From the NCBI GenBank assembly GCA_018398575.1, contig JAGTXZ010000008.1:248001-312000 (forward strand): a DNA stretch of 64,000 bases, given 5' to 3'. The DNA comes from Ampelomyces quisqualis. Taxonomy: Eukaryota; Ascomycota; Dothideomycetes; Pleosporales; Phaeosphaeriaceae. Shown piece after piece: positions 34,549 through 46,625 of the stretch (position 1 is its first letter; every line of letters starts with the position of its first letter). The notes beneath the pieces were generated by a model. The model did not search any database and was not told the DNA's origin. It saw only the letters and a program-made list of their open reading frames with translations. The position numbers were made by a program, and so were the translations under genes.

Positions 34549-34913
34549 GTTGGGCGTGTCGCCTGGCGCGTGTGCGGCGGTGCGGGAGAGTAAAGGTACC
34601 TACAGCAAAACACAGGCTACAGAGGTGATCATCGGACCGGCATGCGTCGCATTCTGTCAGCTTTTATTGTTGCGTTGTGCTTTGTTTAGAGTGCAAAGTT
34701 GACATATTTTGGAGTCCGGCAGCCGCGTAGAGGGAAAGAAGGAGCGGTGCGCGTAGTCAGATGATCGCGCGTCGCATCGATTTTGGTGGGGCCAGCAGGT
34801 ATCTTCGAACGCTTTGATCCAAGCTCATGTTGTGCTTTCCTACCGTTGTCAATCACCCACATGTTGTGTACACGGATGGGTATATTGCATTTATTCATTC
34901 GATTCGCATTACT
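34549..34913. other. Intergenic, no gene seen
   Basis: A 365-bp gap between the APC5 start and the CIA30 stop, both on the minus strand. No supported feature was found. Confidence 0.4.
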
Positions 34914-35787
34914 TCATCGACCCTTATCTTTGGGCGTTTGTCCAAGGCCCGAATCTACCCTTCGAACATTCTTTTGATAGTCTCCATGCTTCCAGTGGCC
35001 AGGTGGTAAGCCGGAGATGGTACCTTCAAAGTCCTCCAAGACCTGATCTTCGCTACTGCAATTCGTAGCCCAAATCTTGCTAACGCTCAGGTCGAATGGA
35101 CCTGGTATCCGATCTATCAAACTCATGCCCACTGTCCGCACCTTCTGCGTCAACATCTGCCGCTGCGGCTCGACCACTTGGCCATGGTTTGTTCGCACGA
35201 ACTCGCTGAATCTGATCAGAACCATTTCCCACTTGCCAGGACTCTTGGAGTGTAGCAGGTGTTGGTGTATATCGGTCGGTACAATGGACTCGGTCTGCAC
35301 GTTTATGAAGTACTTGCGGCCGTCGGACTTGTACTGTATAGCCATGAAGTTATACTGGTCCAGATCCCACAGCGATTTGCCAAAGATGGTGGAGCCTCGA
35401 TCGAGCGTCCTCCAGCCAGCATAGCCTGTCCTTTGTATGTGTGGTTGGTTCTTTGGTAGTTGTGTCGAGATGGTGCCATGGAAACGAGCATGTGGCGGTT
35501 CTGTGTGGGTAGCAGGTTGGTAGTCAAGACTAGCTGTGGAGAAGCCGCCGATGTCTTTGTCGCTCATGCGCTTGCACCTCTCGATATCCTCTGGCTGCTC
35601 GAAGTGGATGAGAGGAAAGATCTTGGTGGGGGTCTTGAGGCCCTCGAGCTTGAGCGCTGCGCCGGTCAGTCTTCGTGCTTGCGTTGGAGCATCGAAGGCG
35701 GAGCTCACCATAGTTCGAGAGGCGCTTGAACTCGTCCAGGCTGCGCTTCAGGAAGCCTGGCGCAAGACATGCTGTAGTCGGGCGCAT
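34914..35787 (-). CDS. CIA30: Complex I intermediate-associated protein 30
   Basis: Assembly factor for mitochondrial NADH:ubiquinone oxidoreductase (NDUFAF1/CIA30 family). Exons 35787-35709 and 35656-34914 give 273 residues. Family blocks are FSTASLDYQPATHTEPPHAR, FHGTISTQLP, RTGYAGWRTLD, DLDQYNFMAIQYKSDGRKYF and WEMVLIRFSEFVRTNHGQVV, the carbohydrate-binding-like CIA30 beta-sandwich. The intron follows the codons for LSNY. CIA30 also occurs beside MAT in Botryosphaeriaceae as far as I recall. It is divergent from the carrier gene with 284 bp between starts. Confidence 0.93.
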
Positions 35788-36071
35788 CTTTGCTGGCGGT
35801 TGATGTGCGCCCGGAGAAGAGCGCGTGAATGAGTGCCGGGGTTGCAGTCGAGTCGGCGCAACAATTGCTGGTCAACCGTCAGGCCGCTTTGCCTCATCGG
35901 TCGCGATCCCATGTTTTTTTTGGCTCCATGGTCCATCACAACGTCACCACCCACCGAGACCACGAATGATACCCACACAGCTTTCGAGTCTCCTCTTCCC
36001 GTGCAGCCCGTCTGCAGCGCTCTCCCGGCCGATTCGCGACCCCTCGCTCGCCCCACGCCGCGCCCACCCAG

Positions 36072-37327
36072 ATGACACTGGAACACGCCTCTCGACCTCG
36101 AAGCATTCGGGACGATCCCGCGCAATCTCTGCAAGCACTGCCACCTTCATCGCGAGAAACGGGCGCAGTCAGTCCGCCTAAACTGCCAGATGGTGCCCCG
36201 GTAGCATCAAAAGGTCCTGCCTTTGCGAAATCATGGCCGCATTTTGTCGCGGGAGGGTAAGGCAATCCCATCACTCTGGAAGTCTGCGCGAACGGAAAGG
36301 CTAAAGTGTCGCAGCATTGGTGGCATGGCCTCTGCGACCCTGACAGCGCCCCTCGACGTACTCAAGACTCGTCTCCAGTCGACATACTACCAACACCATC
36401 TCGCGGCAATACGAACAGCTCGAGGTCTACCGCCAATAGAGACCATGTCCTTCGCTCGGAGCTCATTATTACACATTCGGGAAACGGGAGAGATATTATG
36501 GCAGGTCCCAAAGGCTGAAGGGTGGCGCGCGCTGTTCAAGGGACTCGGACCAAATCTGATCGGTGTCGTACCAGCACGCGCAATCAACTTCTACGCATAT
36601 GGAAATGGCAAGCGTATAATTAGTAACCAGTTTAACGACGGGCGAGAAGCAGCATGGGTACATCTTTGTTCTGCAGCCACCGCAGGAATAATTACCGGCA
36701 CCGCGACGAACCCCATCTGGCTTGTCAAGACACGGCTCCAGTTGGATAAGAACATACATGCGGACGGTCGCGGCCGTCAATACAAGAATGCTTTCGACTG
36801 TACGATGCAAACCATACGGAAAGAGGGTGTCTCCGGTCTTTACCGCGGACTGACGGCGAGTTACCTTGGAGTGACGGAGAGCACACTGCAGTGGATGCTG
36901 TATGAGCAAATGAAGCTTGCACTGGTACGACGGGAAGAGAGAGTTGCCGCTACCGGACGGGCTCCGACGGTGTGGGACCAGACGGTGGCATGGTCAGGCA
37001 AGGTCTCTGCCGCTGGAGCTGCAAAATTCATTGCTGCCATCATCACATATCCTCATGAGGTACGATACATTGGTTCTGAATCCCAAAGCAGAGTACTGAC
37101 TGAAATAGGTTGTGCGGACACGGTTAAGACAAGCACCTCAACAGGACGGACGAGTGAAATACACCGGCCTCGCGCAGTGTTTTCGTTTGATATGGAAGGA
37201 GGAGGGCATGGCAGCACTATATGGTGGTCTCGTGCCCCACATGTTCCGCGTGGTTCCTAGTGCTGCAATTATGTTCGGCACCTACGAGGGTGTCCTCAAG
37301 CTGCTTGGAGAGAGCAGCAATCAGTAA
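36072..37327 (+). CDS. Mitochondrial carrier, RIM2-like
   Basis: Inner mitochondrial membrane carrier of the SLC25 family, closest in pattern to RIM2/SLC25A33-36 pyrimidine-nucleotide carriers. Exons 36072-36256, 36315-37059 and 37109-37327 give 382 residues. The three signature repeats are complete: PLDVLKTRLQ, PIWLVKTRLQ and PHEVVRTRLR. The opening WPHFVAGGIGGMASATLTAP and the long loop in repeat 1 match the RIM2 group. The first exon encodes about 60 polar residues ahead of the first span. Substrate is inferred from likeness only. Confidence 0.9.
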
Positions 37328-37898
37328 CGATACAACTTTTCTTCGGTATAGATTTGTAACCCCTATGTACAGCACCTGGATCTGCATTGGGATGGCGTTA
37401 TAATTGGATCTCGTCAAAACTACAACTGCTCTGTCACAGTAGGTCAGCGAATTCTCACAAAGACAAGAGGACATGGCGCGATGAAGGATCAGGAACGCAA
37501 GATGGATTGTACAAAACTCACGACTTATCAAAACTCCTAGTCTCGAAACCAATGACAGCTTTACTCAAACGAAAGAGGTATATTCTAATATTGAACCATG
37601 CCCTCCAACAAGACTCCACTGCCAATGTACTTGCTTGTATCCAGCGACAGCGTGTTGCACAAAGATTGTTCATGAATGCGATACTACAGAAAGCCAGGGA
37701 AAATACATCCCGACATGCCTGGGCGACATGCTTGTGAATTTGTCGAGTAATCGTGAAAGATATCGTCGACATTTCTGTTTCCGAAGCTCACGCGAGTCCG
37801 CCTCTCGCGTGCACAGACTGCACCTTCTCTCCGAACTCCAAACTTTGGACGACTCGATAGTGATCGCGCATCACAAACAACGACACACGACCGCCACG
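37328..37898. other. Intergenic, no gene seen
   Basis: A 571-bp gap between the carrier stop and the Mba1-like start, both on the plus strand. Open frames here are short and unlike known proteins. Confidence 0.4.
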
Positions 37899-39003
37899 AT
37901 GTCGCGCAACCTCTCTCTCTGCACCACTCGAATACCTGCTCTACGGCCCCAACGATGTCTCTTCCAACACGGCCGCATACCCCAATCGCCCCGCGCATTC
38001 TCCACCTCGAGCCCACAAGCATTCGCCGCAACATGTCTCCGGCTACGCAAGAAATCCACAGGCGGGTTCCTGGCAAAGAGCGTTGTGAAAGCTGCTGCAG
38101 ATGCGTCTATGGGTTCCGCTCCACGAGTCAGCGAGTTGCAAATGCAGAAAGAGGGCGGCATGGCAGAGGACATTGGGATATTACAAGACACGATCATTCG
38201 GCCACGATTGACAAAATTACCGTCGGTTCTTACCCTGTGGTTTTGGAAACTGATGTGGATACTTGTCAAGAGCAAAGCAACGGCTATGTATTCGTGCGTG
38301 CAGACCTCAGGATTGGCACTGCGGAATGCGAAGTGCTGAACATTGTGTGTAGGAGATTGAAGTACAACCGCTGCCTGTACAAGAAAGGACGGGAGTACTA
38401 TCTCCCAGTCGATCGTTACAATGGCAGTCAGTTGAAACACCTCGCGGCTACACATTATAAGAACATATACACCAGCTTCGCAAAGTACGTACACACCAAA
38501 CCCTCTTTTCCCCTCCAGTCCCCATCCTACATGCTCGTCCTCAATCTAACACGCATACCCGTTGTAGAGGCGACATGTCATCTGTATCCCGCTCCCTCAT
38601 GCCCCCCATCCACGCCTCGTTCAACTCCCGCATCGCCCGCCGCAAAAACATCAAACTCGACTGGAAACTCCTCTCCAAGCCCAAATGCAAAGTCATGTCT
38701 CATCGCGCCGGCATCCTCGGCGACGACGCGCCAGACAGTGCATATCGCCAGCTCGTCGTTCGCATCATGTCCACGCAATCCATCCGCATCAAGCCGACAG
38801 ACGCGGCGAACAGGGATGCGACGTACTACAGCACCGGACAGCCCGAGAAGGTGGTCGAGTATCTGGTGCTGCAGCGGCGAGTGATTCACGGCCGGCAGGA
38901 CCCGGAATGGAAGGTTTGGGGCTTCGCCAAGGAGACTACGCAGTGGCGGTTGCGTGCTGAAGAAGCGTATTGGCGGAAGATGTTGAATGCCAATGCTGCG
39001 TAG
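37899..39003 (+). CDS. Mba1/mL45-like mitochondrial protein
   Basis: A Tim44/mL45-like protein of the Mba1 group, which tethers mitochondrial ribosomes to the inner membrane for insertion of mtDNA-encoded proteins. Exons 37899-38293, 38353-38484 and 38568-39003 give 320 residues. The start MSRNLSLCTTRIPALRPQR is an evident presequence. The first splice joins ATAMYS to RLKYNRC, the second joins TSFA to KGDMSSVSRS. The C-terminal half carries YRQLVVRIMSTQSIRIK and GQPEKVVEYLVLQRRV, which parallel the mL45 ITVRMHTRQ and DVLEYVVFEKQ blocks. The family is well supported; the ribosome-tethering role is inferred. Confidence 0.8.
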
Positions 39004-39462
39004 AGGATGAGGGCGGGCGAGATTCGAGTGGATTGTACCAATATAGGTGTATATGCATGTAAATCAAGGACGCTGGCAGCATTTTGGATGCATTGGAGCA
39101 CAATTTGGGTCATGTCGCAGTGCACCCCTCCCGGGAGGCACACGTTCGAACATCTTTCACGTTGAGAGTATCGAAAACGCTGGCAGCACTTAAGCATTGT
39201 CACAGTGAAATGGCAGAGACATGTTCGAGACACATTCTTCGTGTCGTGAGTAACTCTGACGACTGACTGGAGGGATCACCGTCCGTCTACGGCCCAGCTT
39301 GCATAGCTTCCCGGAACCTCGCACGTTCACTCTTCGACTGCAAACCTTGCCGTCTTCCACCTTGCGAAAGCGAGCTGTAACAGGCCCCTATCCGTGCTTG
39401 CAGCCAAGCAGCATACAAAAGACACAGTCGAAGCAGATGCTCTGGGGCCAGCATTTCGGTGT
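39004..39462. other. Intergenic between convergent genes
   Basis: 459 bp between the convergent stops of the Mba1-like and eIF1 genes. It should contain both 3' UTRs. Nothing else was recognised. Confidence 0.4.
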
Positions 39463-40009
39463 CTAGAAACCGTGGACCTGCACGACCCATCAGCCTCGCT
39501 TACATCCAGTGACATTACCTGACTCACCTTGATAGTCTTTGACTCCAAACCCAAGCCCTCCTTCTTGTCCGTGAGGAAGTCCTGGACGTCCTTGCGCTGG
39601 TCGCCCTGGAGCTGAACTACCTCTCCCATCTCCGCGTCCGTGACGATAGTGCCATTGCAGGCAAACTTCTTCTTGATCACCTTGAGGATCTTCTTCTGGT
39701 CGAATTTCTTGGGCAGTCCTTGGACCGTGGTTAGGGTCTTGCGTCCATTGCGCTCTGGCGAGACAAAAGTTAGCATGTGTATATGTGGGGTTGGTCGTGT
39801 GCTGTGTGGAGACCCGGGCGGGAGGGCGGTGTGTGTGCGCAGCAAGCGACCCAGCTGAGCGAGGTGGTGATGCGCGCCGCGTGCACCCGGGGAAGAGACG
39901 TACGTTGGATACGAATGTGGATGTAGTCTTGCTGACTCTGCTTGACCTGGCCGGTATCTTCATCCGCTTCCGCGAACGGGTCGAAAGTTTTGAGATTCTC
40001 GATTGACAT
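39463..40009 (-). CDS. SUI1: Translation initiation factor eIF1 (SUI1)
   Basis: Controls start-codon fidelity on the 40S subunit. Exons 40009-39904, 39754-39528 and 39477-39463 give 115 residues. The sequence is a near-textbook eIF1: MSIENLKTFDPFAEAD, IHIRIQQRNGRKTLTTVQGL, KKFACNGTIVTD, VQLQGDQRKDVQDFL and the terminal IKVHGF. The last exon is only 15 nt including the stop, and the first intron (149 nt) is longer than the local norm. Confidence 0.98.
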
Positions 40010-40476
40010 ACGAGAGCTGTTTCCGGCGCTCTGGAGGTGGGGTTCGGGGGGTCGGCGTTTGGGTCGGGTGAGTGCTGAGTCTGCGCGGTTGAGAATGGAG
40101 CGGCTGTCGAGTTGTGGGGAGGCTTGCGCGGTGTGAATGAGATGTTTGGGTTCCTCAGGCTGGGGAGGGAAGAGGTGGGGGGATGCGCGGTAACTGCGCC
40201 CCGCTACGGGTCCAAGCGTTTAGGTTGCGGTCTTGTGAAAGGCACTTGCCGGTTTGGGTATCATCGACGTCTCAACCCGAAGGCACTGTTTGACGGTGAC
40301 CTCTTGCTCAAACGAATGCACTATTCTCGGGGCTCTAGGACGCAAACGCATATTGCCCCTGGATAAGACTTGGATTCACAGCTATATAGTACATGGCTTT
40401 AGTTATCCGACCCTCGATCTCTCGACCCTGGCTGCCGTGGCACCATCAAAGTTCAAACAACGCTGGTACCACGTAC
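40010..40476. other. Intergenic, no gene seen
   Basis: A 467-bp gap between the eIF1 start and the Asterix-like stop. It should contain the eIF1 promoter. No specific site was identified. Confidence 0.4.
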
Positions 40477-41237
40477 CTACGAGGGAGGTGCTGCTGGCGG
40501 TGCTTCGGTTCCGGATGCCATACCGGGCTGGCCCGGTGGGGGCGGTAGGAACAGCGAAGAGTACGACTTGGTGTGATATTAGTGGTCCACGAGTAGGCTC
40601 AGGAGATGGCGGTACTCACAACGAGCAGCGACATGGCTACGTCTGATCAGCAACAAGTTTCAACGTCGAGGCATGGAGCTCACCAGACATGCCGACCTGG
40701 AAGTAGGCGGGCGTAGAAGATGTTTTGGCCTGCTCGGGCGACTCAGCTAGCCACGACTGTATGGCAAAGACGACAGCAACCCTGCAAGCTGATCAGCACG
40801 GACAGTGACACCAGATCAAAAGAGCCTACCAGCCGATCATCCTGTTAGGCGCATGTGATGTCAGTTGTGCTTTGTTTGCAACATTATCTGGGGCGACCAC
40901 ACTTGTTTCGAGTAAAGATCTGGAGCACCCCATCAGTCGTCTGTGCAACATGGGGGGTTGCGGAGCGGCACTTACAGCAGCCATGGGCAGCGTGCTCGCC
41001 ATTGCGCCTGAGGCCGCCGTCAGCACTGGGTAGCACGTACTCGGTAGACACGCACATGTTACTTACTCGCCATGTCACCGTCTGACTTGTCCTTTGCCGG
41101 TTCGGCATACGGCACAACTGCAGTGTGGTGTCAGCACGTGACGCGCCGCCGGTGGAGCGCGCGGAGAGCGAGGCATTGAGGGCCCGGCATGCCTACGTAC
41201 TGAGGTCGGGGCGGCGCATGTCCTTTCGTGAAGCCAT
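40477..41237 (-). CDS. Asterix/UPF0139-like ER membrane protein
   Basis: A probable fungal Asterix (WDR83OS) homologue, the substrate-binding partner of the ER intramembrane PAT chaperone in animals. Eight exons give 117 residues: 41237-41201, 41117-41067, 41007-40976, 40919-40903, 40841-40830, 40781-40684, 40636-40620 and 40566-40477. Three are micro-exons of 17, 12 and 17 nt. The product runs MASRKDMRRPDLIVPYAEPA, then TLPMAAIFTRNKMIGW, a hydrophobic span WVAVVFAIQSWLAESPE, a second span and a Pro-rich tail. The DxRRPxxxxxY start and two-span layout match the family. Seven introns in 350 coding bases is extreme here; each junction keeps frame, but cDNA is the real test. Confidence 0.75.
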
Positions 41238-41465
41238 GGCGGGTCGTGTGTGAGATATCTGCCGATGGGGTGCGGAATGGCGAGCGCGAGATGTACGGAG
41301 TATGCAGAGGTGTTGGCCTGCGGATGGCCAATGCACTGCGCATTGTAACGTTAGGCCCCGGCCCGCCGCCCTGATCTGATGGCGGTTACGGAGGACCGAG
41401 GACGGATACGGAGTACAAACCCCAGGAGACATGCTGCATCCCCGCCCGTCACGCATCGCTCCCTT

Positions 41466-41566
41466 GCCAGCACCAGCACCAGCACCCGCACCAGCACCCG
41501 CACATACACCAGCACCCACACCCACCACCCTTCACCCACCACCCACCGCCCACCGCCCACCACCAG
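41466..41566. repeat. CCAGCA/CACCCG minisatellite
   Basis: About 100 bp of degenerate 6-bp units (CCAGCA, CCCGCA) passing into CCCACC units, in the 441-bp shared upstream region of the Asterix-like gene (minus) and MED12 (plus). Confidence 0.8.
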
Positions 41567-41678
41567 CCTCACACGCCGTCATCACTCCTTCCCGCCCCGG
41601 GTGCTGCTGGGCCTCTCCTGCGTGCCGCCGTGGACCTCCGCATGCGTCTGACATAGAGACGATGCCGCGCGCCGTGCG

Positions 41679-44600
41679 ATGACTTCCCGTCCTGCCCTGG
41701 GAGCTCATGGCAGTGGTGCGCCCGCTCGGAACCAGGGGCGGCGGCCCTCGAAGCCGGCCAGCGCTCTCCCGGCCGTCGACTGCATCGACCCCAGCTTGGA
41801 GGACGAGCGGCCCCCGGCACTCCATGGCGCAGGCGACCCGCGACCGCCGCCGAGGGGCAGGCCGCACATGTTCTACACCACGCGGGCCCCCAACGGCTGC
41901 GACCCGCCCAGCCACGCCTTCCCCTACCAGCCGACCGCGAACCTGCCCGTGCCTCCGCGGCCCGGCGCAGTCCACCCGAGAGACGCTCCTCAGCAGCGCC
42001 GCGTACTGCCGGGCGGATCCGGCGTGAAGGACTTCCCCCAGCCCACGGCGCCCGAGGCTGTTCCGCCGCCCGTCCACTTTGCGGGCGGCAGGGCTGCGGA
42101 CCTGTTCCCGTGGACGGGCAGCAATGCCGAAGACACGCTGTCCGAGGCGCTCGTCAAGGGCGGGGTCAGCAACAAGGCTCAAATCATGAACGAGACGAAC
42201 ACGGCCCGGCCGTCGCTGTGGCCGAACCTCAAGAACAAGTCCGGGACCACGACCCTGTCCACGCTGTTCGTGGCCGTGTTGGAGAAGAGACAGCAGAACG
42301 GCCGGCTCCAGACCCCGAACACGTTCAAGCCGCCCCCGCGACTGACGCTCCGCGACTCGACTCGCGAAAGCTGGCTCCACGACCTCGCAAATCCCACTGT
42401 CAGCCTCCGAAGGCTCAGCCGCACGATACCACACGGCCTCACGGGCAAGGTGTTGCTGGAACAATGTCTCAACAAGAACATACCCCTACCACGCGCTCTG
42501 TGGCTAGCCAAGTGCGTCGGCATCAACGAGTTGCGCGCACACAAACGCAAGGGACAGGCTGGGACGGTGACCTGGGGCAGAGGATGGACCAGCTCGGTCG
42601 AGCAATTTCTGGACAGCGTCATTTCAACCATTGGCCAAGGCGACTGGAAGCCTCGAATTACCTACTCGCTCCAACTGGCAACCCATCTCTACCAGGAACA
42701 TCTCCTCGACGATGACCATTATCTCGACTGGATGCTCAACGACCTAGATACGTGCCCTTCGGAACGATTATTCATATGGCTTCTGCTGGTGTCGGTACCC
42801 CATTACTGGATAGATCTGACTTCATGTCGGCAGCGTGGCAAGCGGCTTGCCGACGCGTTGCTCAGTCACCTTGGAAAGCTCTACCACGTTGAGGACACAC
42901 TCTCATCATCAACAGCGCTACAATTCCTCGAAAATACTTTGTTGAAGCTGCTTGCTACCCGACCGGCCTGCTTACTTCTTCCGACATCTTGGACCAAGCA
43001 TGGTGCGGCCTTGAATACCCTCGCAACGAAGCGAAGTCATCCTCAGATAATGCAAGCGGCAGAGAAGCTACATGCAAGAAATCGACGCCTCCTACAATCT
43101 TCGAGAAACACCACTACCTCGTCGCGCACTTTGGCTGCGCAAGTCTTCCACAAGCTTGACTCCGTCAACTACACATCCCCAATCCGCATCGAGGATCTTT
43201 CGTACGAGTGTATGGAGATAATAGCCAACGCCCCAAAGCTCATTTCTGTTCTTTTGCAATGGGCGTGTTCTTGTTACCGAACCGGTTCATACAGGATATA
43301 TCTGGCGACACGGTTGCTCCGTAAGTGGAGCCATCTCGGAGCTGATGTATACGAAGGCGTCATCTCGTATCTACAAAGTATGTCCTGGGTGGTTTCTGGA
43401 GAAGTGACCATTATTTTACGGATTGTCGCTGAGCTAGTTCGATCAAAACACTTCTCGGCCGGCCGTTATCTTCAGTGGCTTATTGCTACGGGTTCCCTCG
43501 GACACGATTTGGATCTCTCTTCCGTAAGTCTCTACAAGGCGCTGCACGATTTACCAATTAACTCGGCAATAGCCTTCCTCATGGGCAGTGCGATTGATCA
43601 TTGAGTTCCCTCTAACTGGACTTTCTGATCAGGTTCGCAATTTGCGCTCAACCCTGCTACGTGGGACAGCCCATTCTGCCGACCTAGAAGAACAAGCCCT
43701 GGACCGTGCAAAGCATATCATTTCATCAACAGCGCCTACGCTTTTTGGGCTTAGCTTCCATGATCCCAGCCAACCTGAGGTCGAACTTGAGAAGCTCAGT
43801 CCAACAGTCAGACTCGAGATTGGCATTTGGCTGCGACAGCGAGTGGCCCAGCATGCAGAAATGAATGATCATGTGCCTACCAAAGATTCGTCAGTTGAAA
43901 AGACTGACGTGGTGTCGCTGATCTCATGTTACGACTACCATGTCGTCAGGTCACACCTGGAACGCAGCGAGGACTTGGCCATACTCGCCGATGTCGTTGG
44001 CATCACCACTTCATCTTTGGACCCATCTGTCCTCGCCTCAGTCGCCGACACACTCCTGTATCATATGAAAGCATTCCGGGCTATTGGCGCTTTCGATCCT
44101 TTGTTTGGAAGAGTGGCAATGCGATACGCTGCCGTCCGAACTGTGCGCTTTCCGGAGCGTGAGCTTCTCGTAAGCCTTCAGAATCTCGCACGCGCTGCGC
44201 AGCCAGAGGGTCAGCTATTACAGCTGCTGTCCTACGACCTTGGTCGTCTCGATCAGAAAAACTCTATCGCCGCCTGCTCACCAGCATCCGATAACATGGG
44301 AGAAGTCATGCAACACACGGGCACTTACTCTGATGACGAGATCGAACGAATATTGTCAAGCGGTACCAGCATGGATCAACAGATGATGGCTCGCGTGCTA
44401 CGCAAAATAATCTGCAATCTCGAAGAGCACATGAAGAAGGGCTACCAACAGTACGACAACTACTCGACATGGTTCTGGCGGCTGCGGAGCTTCGATGAAC
44501 CGACCTTCGACTTGGTTCTTCATGAATGGCTGGATTTGTGTTTCGTGGCCTGTCAAATGCAAACATTACGGATTGCTGTGCCTCCCTTGGTCGCCTCTAG

Positions 44601-46625
44601 TTGTATGCCATTGGCAAGTTTCGCGGACAGTTTGCGCGCTTGTATTTCAGCGAACAAGCGAGAGCAGCTTATTGAAGCCTGTACTGTTGCCATTGATGGC
44701 TTAAGTATATTGCTACCTACAAAGGCCCTGGTCCGGAACTGTACGCCTCAGGATGCTTACCGATACCGTACAGAACAGAACAAGCTGTGCTTCGATTCTG
44801 ACCCACGTATCGTTCTTTGCATTGGCGAAGTGGCTGAGCTAGTCTCTTCTAGACCTTCACAGCCCGCCAACCAAGCACTATTAGCCTTGATGTCAAGCGA
44901 TCCAGTCCTGTCGATCCTGAAGCGACACATTGTCTCTGATATAGACTGCTTGTCAAAATTGAAGGTAGCAAAACCAGGTCCAAGTTCAAGCAGTTGCTTC
45001 AAGCATCTCCTCCATAATCTCCTCGACCCCTTTGGGCAGTCACGTAAGTCTTCAGACCTTCAAGCTTGTGTCACGATCGAACTGACAACGGTCGTAGGGC
45101 TGGCTCAAGCGAAGCCCGTCGATCAAGTTGTTGTAGTGTTCAAGGTCGCTAGCGAGCTCTCCTTGCCCATCTGCCAGGCCATGATAGAGTACATTTTCTC
45201 GTCGCACGATGATGCACTAGAAACCGATGCAGCAGATGCACTATCTGCGGCTTTGCTGAAAGCGGTGAGGACAGCTATAGAAGAAGATCAATCACAAGGG
45301 CTTGAATTACTCACGACCCTTGACACAGCTCTCACAGAGAAGGTACGAGTTGCTAGAAGCTCTGCGCAAAGAAACACTCGCTGACTAGGCTAGATACAAA
45401 ATCATGCAGAACGTGAGATCCTTGACGCGTCTTCCTTTCTCGTCAATGGCTCTGGCACTAAGACAGAGGAGAATGGCTCAACCTCTGCAGCGCTAGTTCA
45501 GAAGTATCTTACAGTCATTGACCTTACCTCAGCCGATAAGTTCGACGTTGCTGAGCAGTCGACAATGCTAGTGGCACTGGTAGATCGCCTCAGAGGCATT
45601 TCTCAGGCTTTTAGTAGCTGCAGTGGTTTTGATAGAATGTCTGGCGACGCACCCACACTGTCGGTTCTCGAATTATACTCATGGTAAGAACTGTAGTCGC
45701 CCTCGATCCCGTTTGACTTACACAACTTAGGTTGAGCGCATTGCTTCGCCTCGCCGTCATGCGCGGTGCGACATTGTTACGCAATGCCACGCATGCCCAT
45801 CAAACTGCTCTCATGGTCGCTCTAGAAGCTCTCCTCACGCATCCTGCACTGGAGTTGTACCCTTCAGTCACCGAACATGTATTCGATGTGGCGATCTTTT
45901 TGTCCGACCACATCTCTGATGATGTTCGAATCCATACGGCTCGTCTGGAAAGTGCCAAAGCTGTAAACTCGCCTCGTAACCATTTCATATTAGGTGCAGC
46001 AGCTCCAGTCGACGGCTGGCTTGTCTTGACGAAGCCTGTCAATCTTCCCCCAAATCCACCAAACTCCTCTCAGCCATCGACACCCAGTACGACGCACAAC
46101 CAGGCACCGCCATATCAAAGCCCGCAGTTGACCGCCTCCAACCCTGTAACTCCTCAGCAACGCTACTTGAACCAACAACAGCAGAGACAGCAGATGCAAC
46201 AAGCACAACAAGCACAGCAGATGCGTGCATACCCGCAGTATTCCCAACAACCTATGCATCCCAACAACAGAGGACTTCCCGCTCAGCTTCAGCGCACACC
46301 ATCGTACCAGTCATCTCCTTCACCCCTCCAACACATGCAGCACATGCAGCAAATGCAAGGCCTCGTGCAACAACGCGCTTCGCAGCCGTCGCCTGTTCAC
46401 TCGCAGCGCCAGGTTCCTGCAGCGAGCCAACGTGGCGCAGGTGGGCCTGTCGGCGGAAATACGACATCGAGCAAGTTGCAAGGATCGCATAATCATCAGT
46501 CGCGGGAGATCCGACAGTATCCTTTCGTACAACCTCGTTGGGAGATCCTAGCAGAAAGCTCTGGCAACCCCAATTTGAACGAGACTGCAATCAATCTAAG
46601 TCTTTTTGGGGCGAGGAGGGTTTGA
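41679..46625 (+). CDS. MED12: Mediator subunit 12 (SRB8)
   Basis: Subunit of the Mediator CDK8 kinase module, which activates CDK8-cyclin C and controls RNA polymerase II transcription. Exons 41679-43523, 43573-45342, 45394-45683 and 45731-46625 give 1599 residues, a normal length for fungi. After a Pro-rich N-terminus lies the Med12 domain with IPHGLTGKVLLEQCLNKNIP and RALWLAKCVGINELRAHKRK. The middle half is helical (IIEFPLTGLSDQVRNLRSTL and LLRGTAHSADLEEQALDRAK), and the C-terminus is Gln-rich (QQQQRQQMQQAQQAQQM), as usual for MED12. The first intron sits just before PSSWAVRLIIEF. It is the longest gene in the window. Confidence 0.95.
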
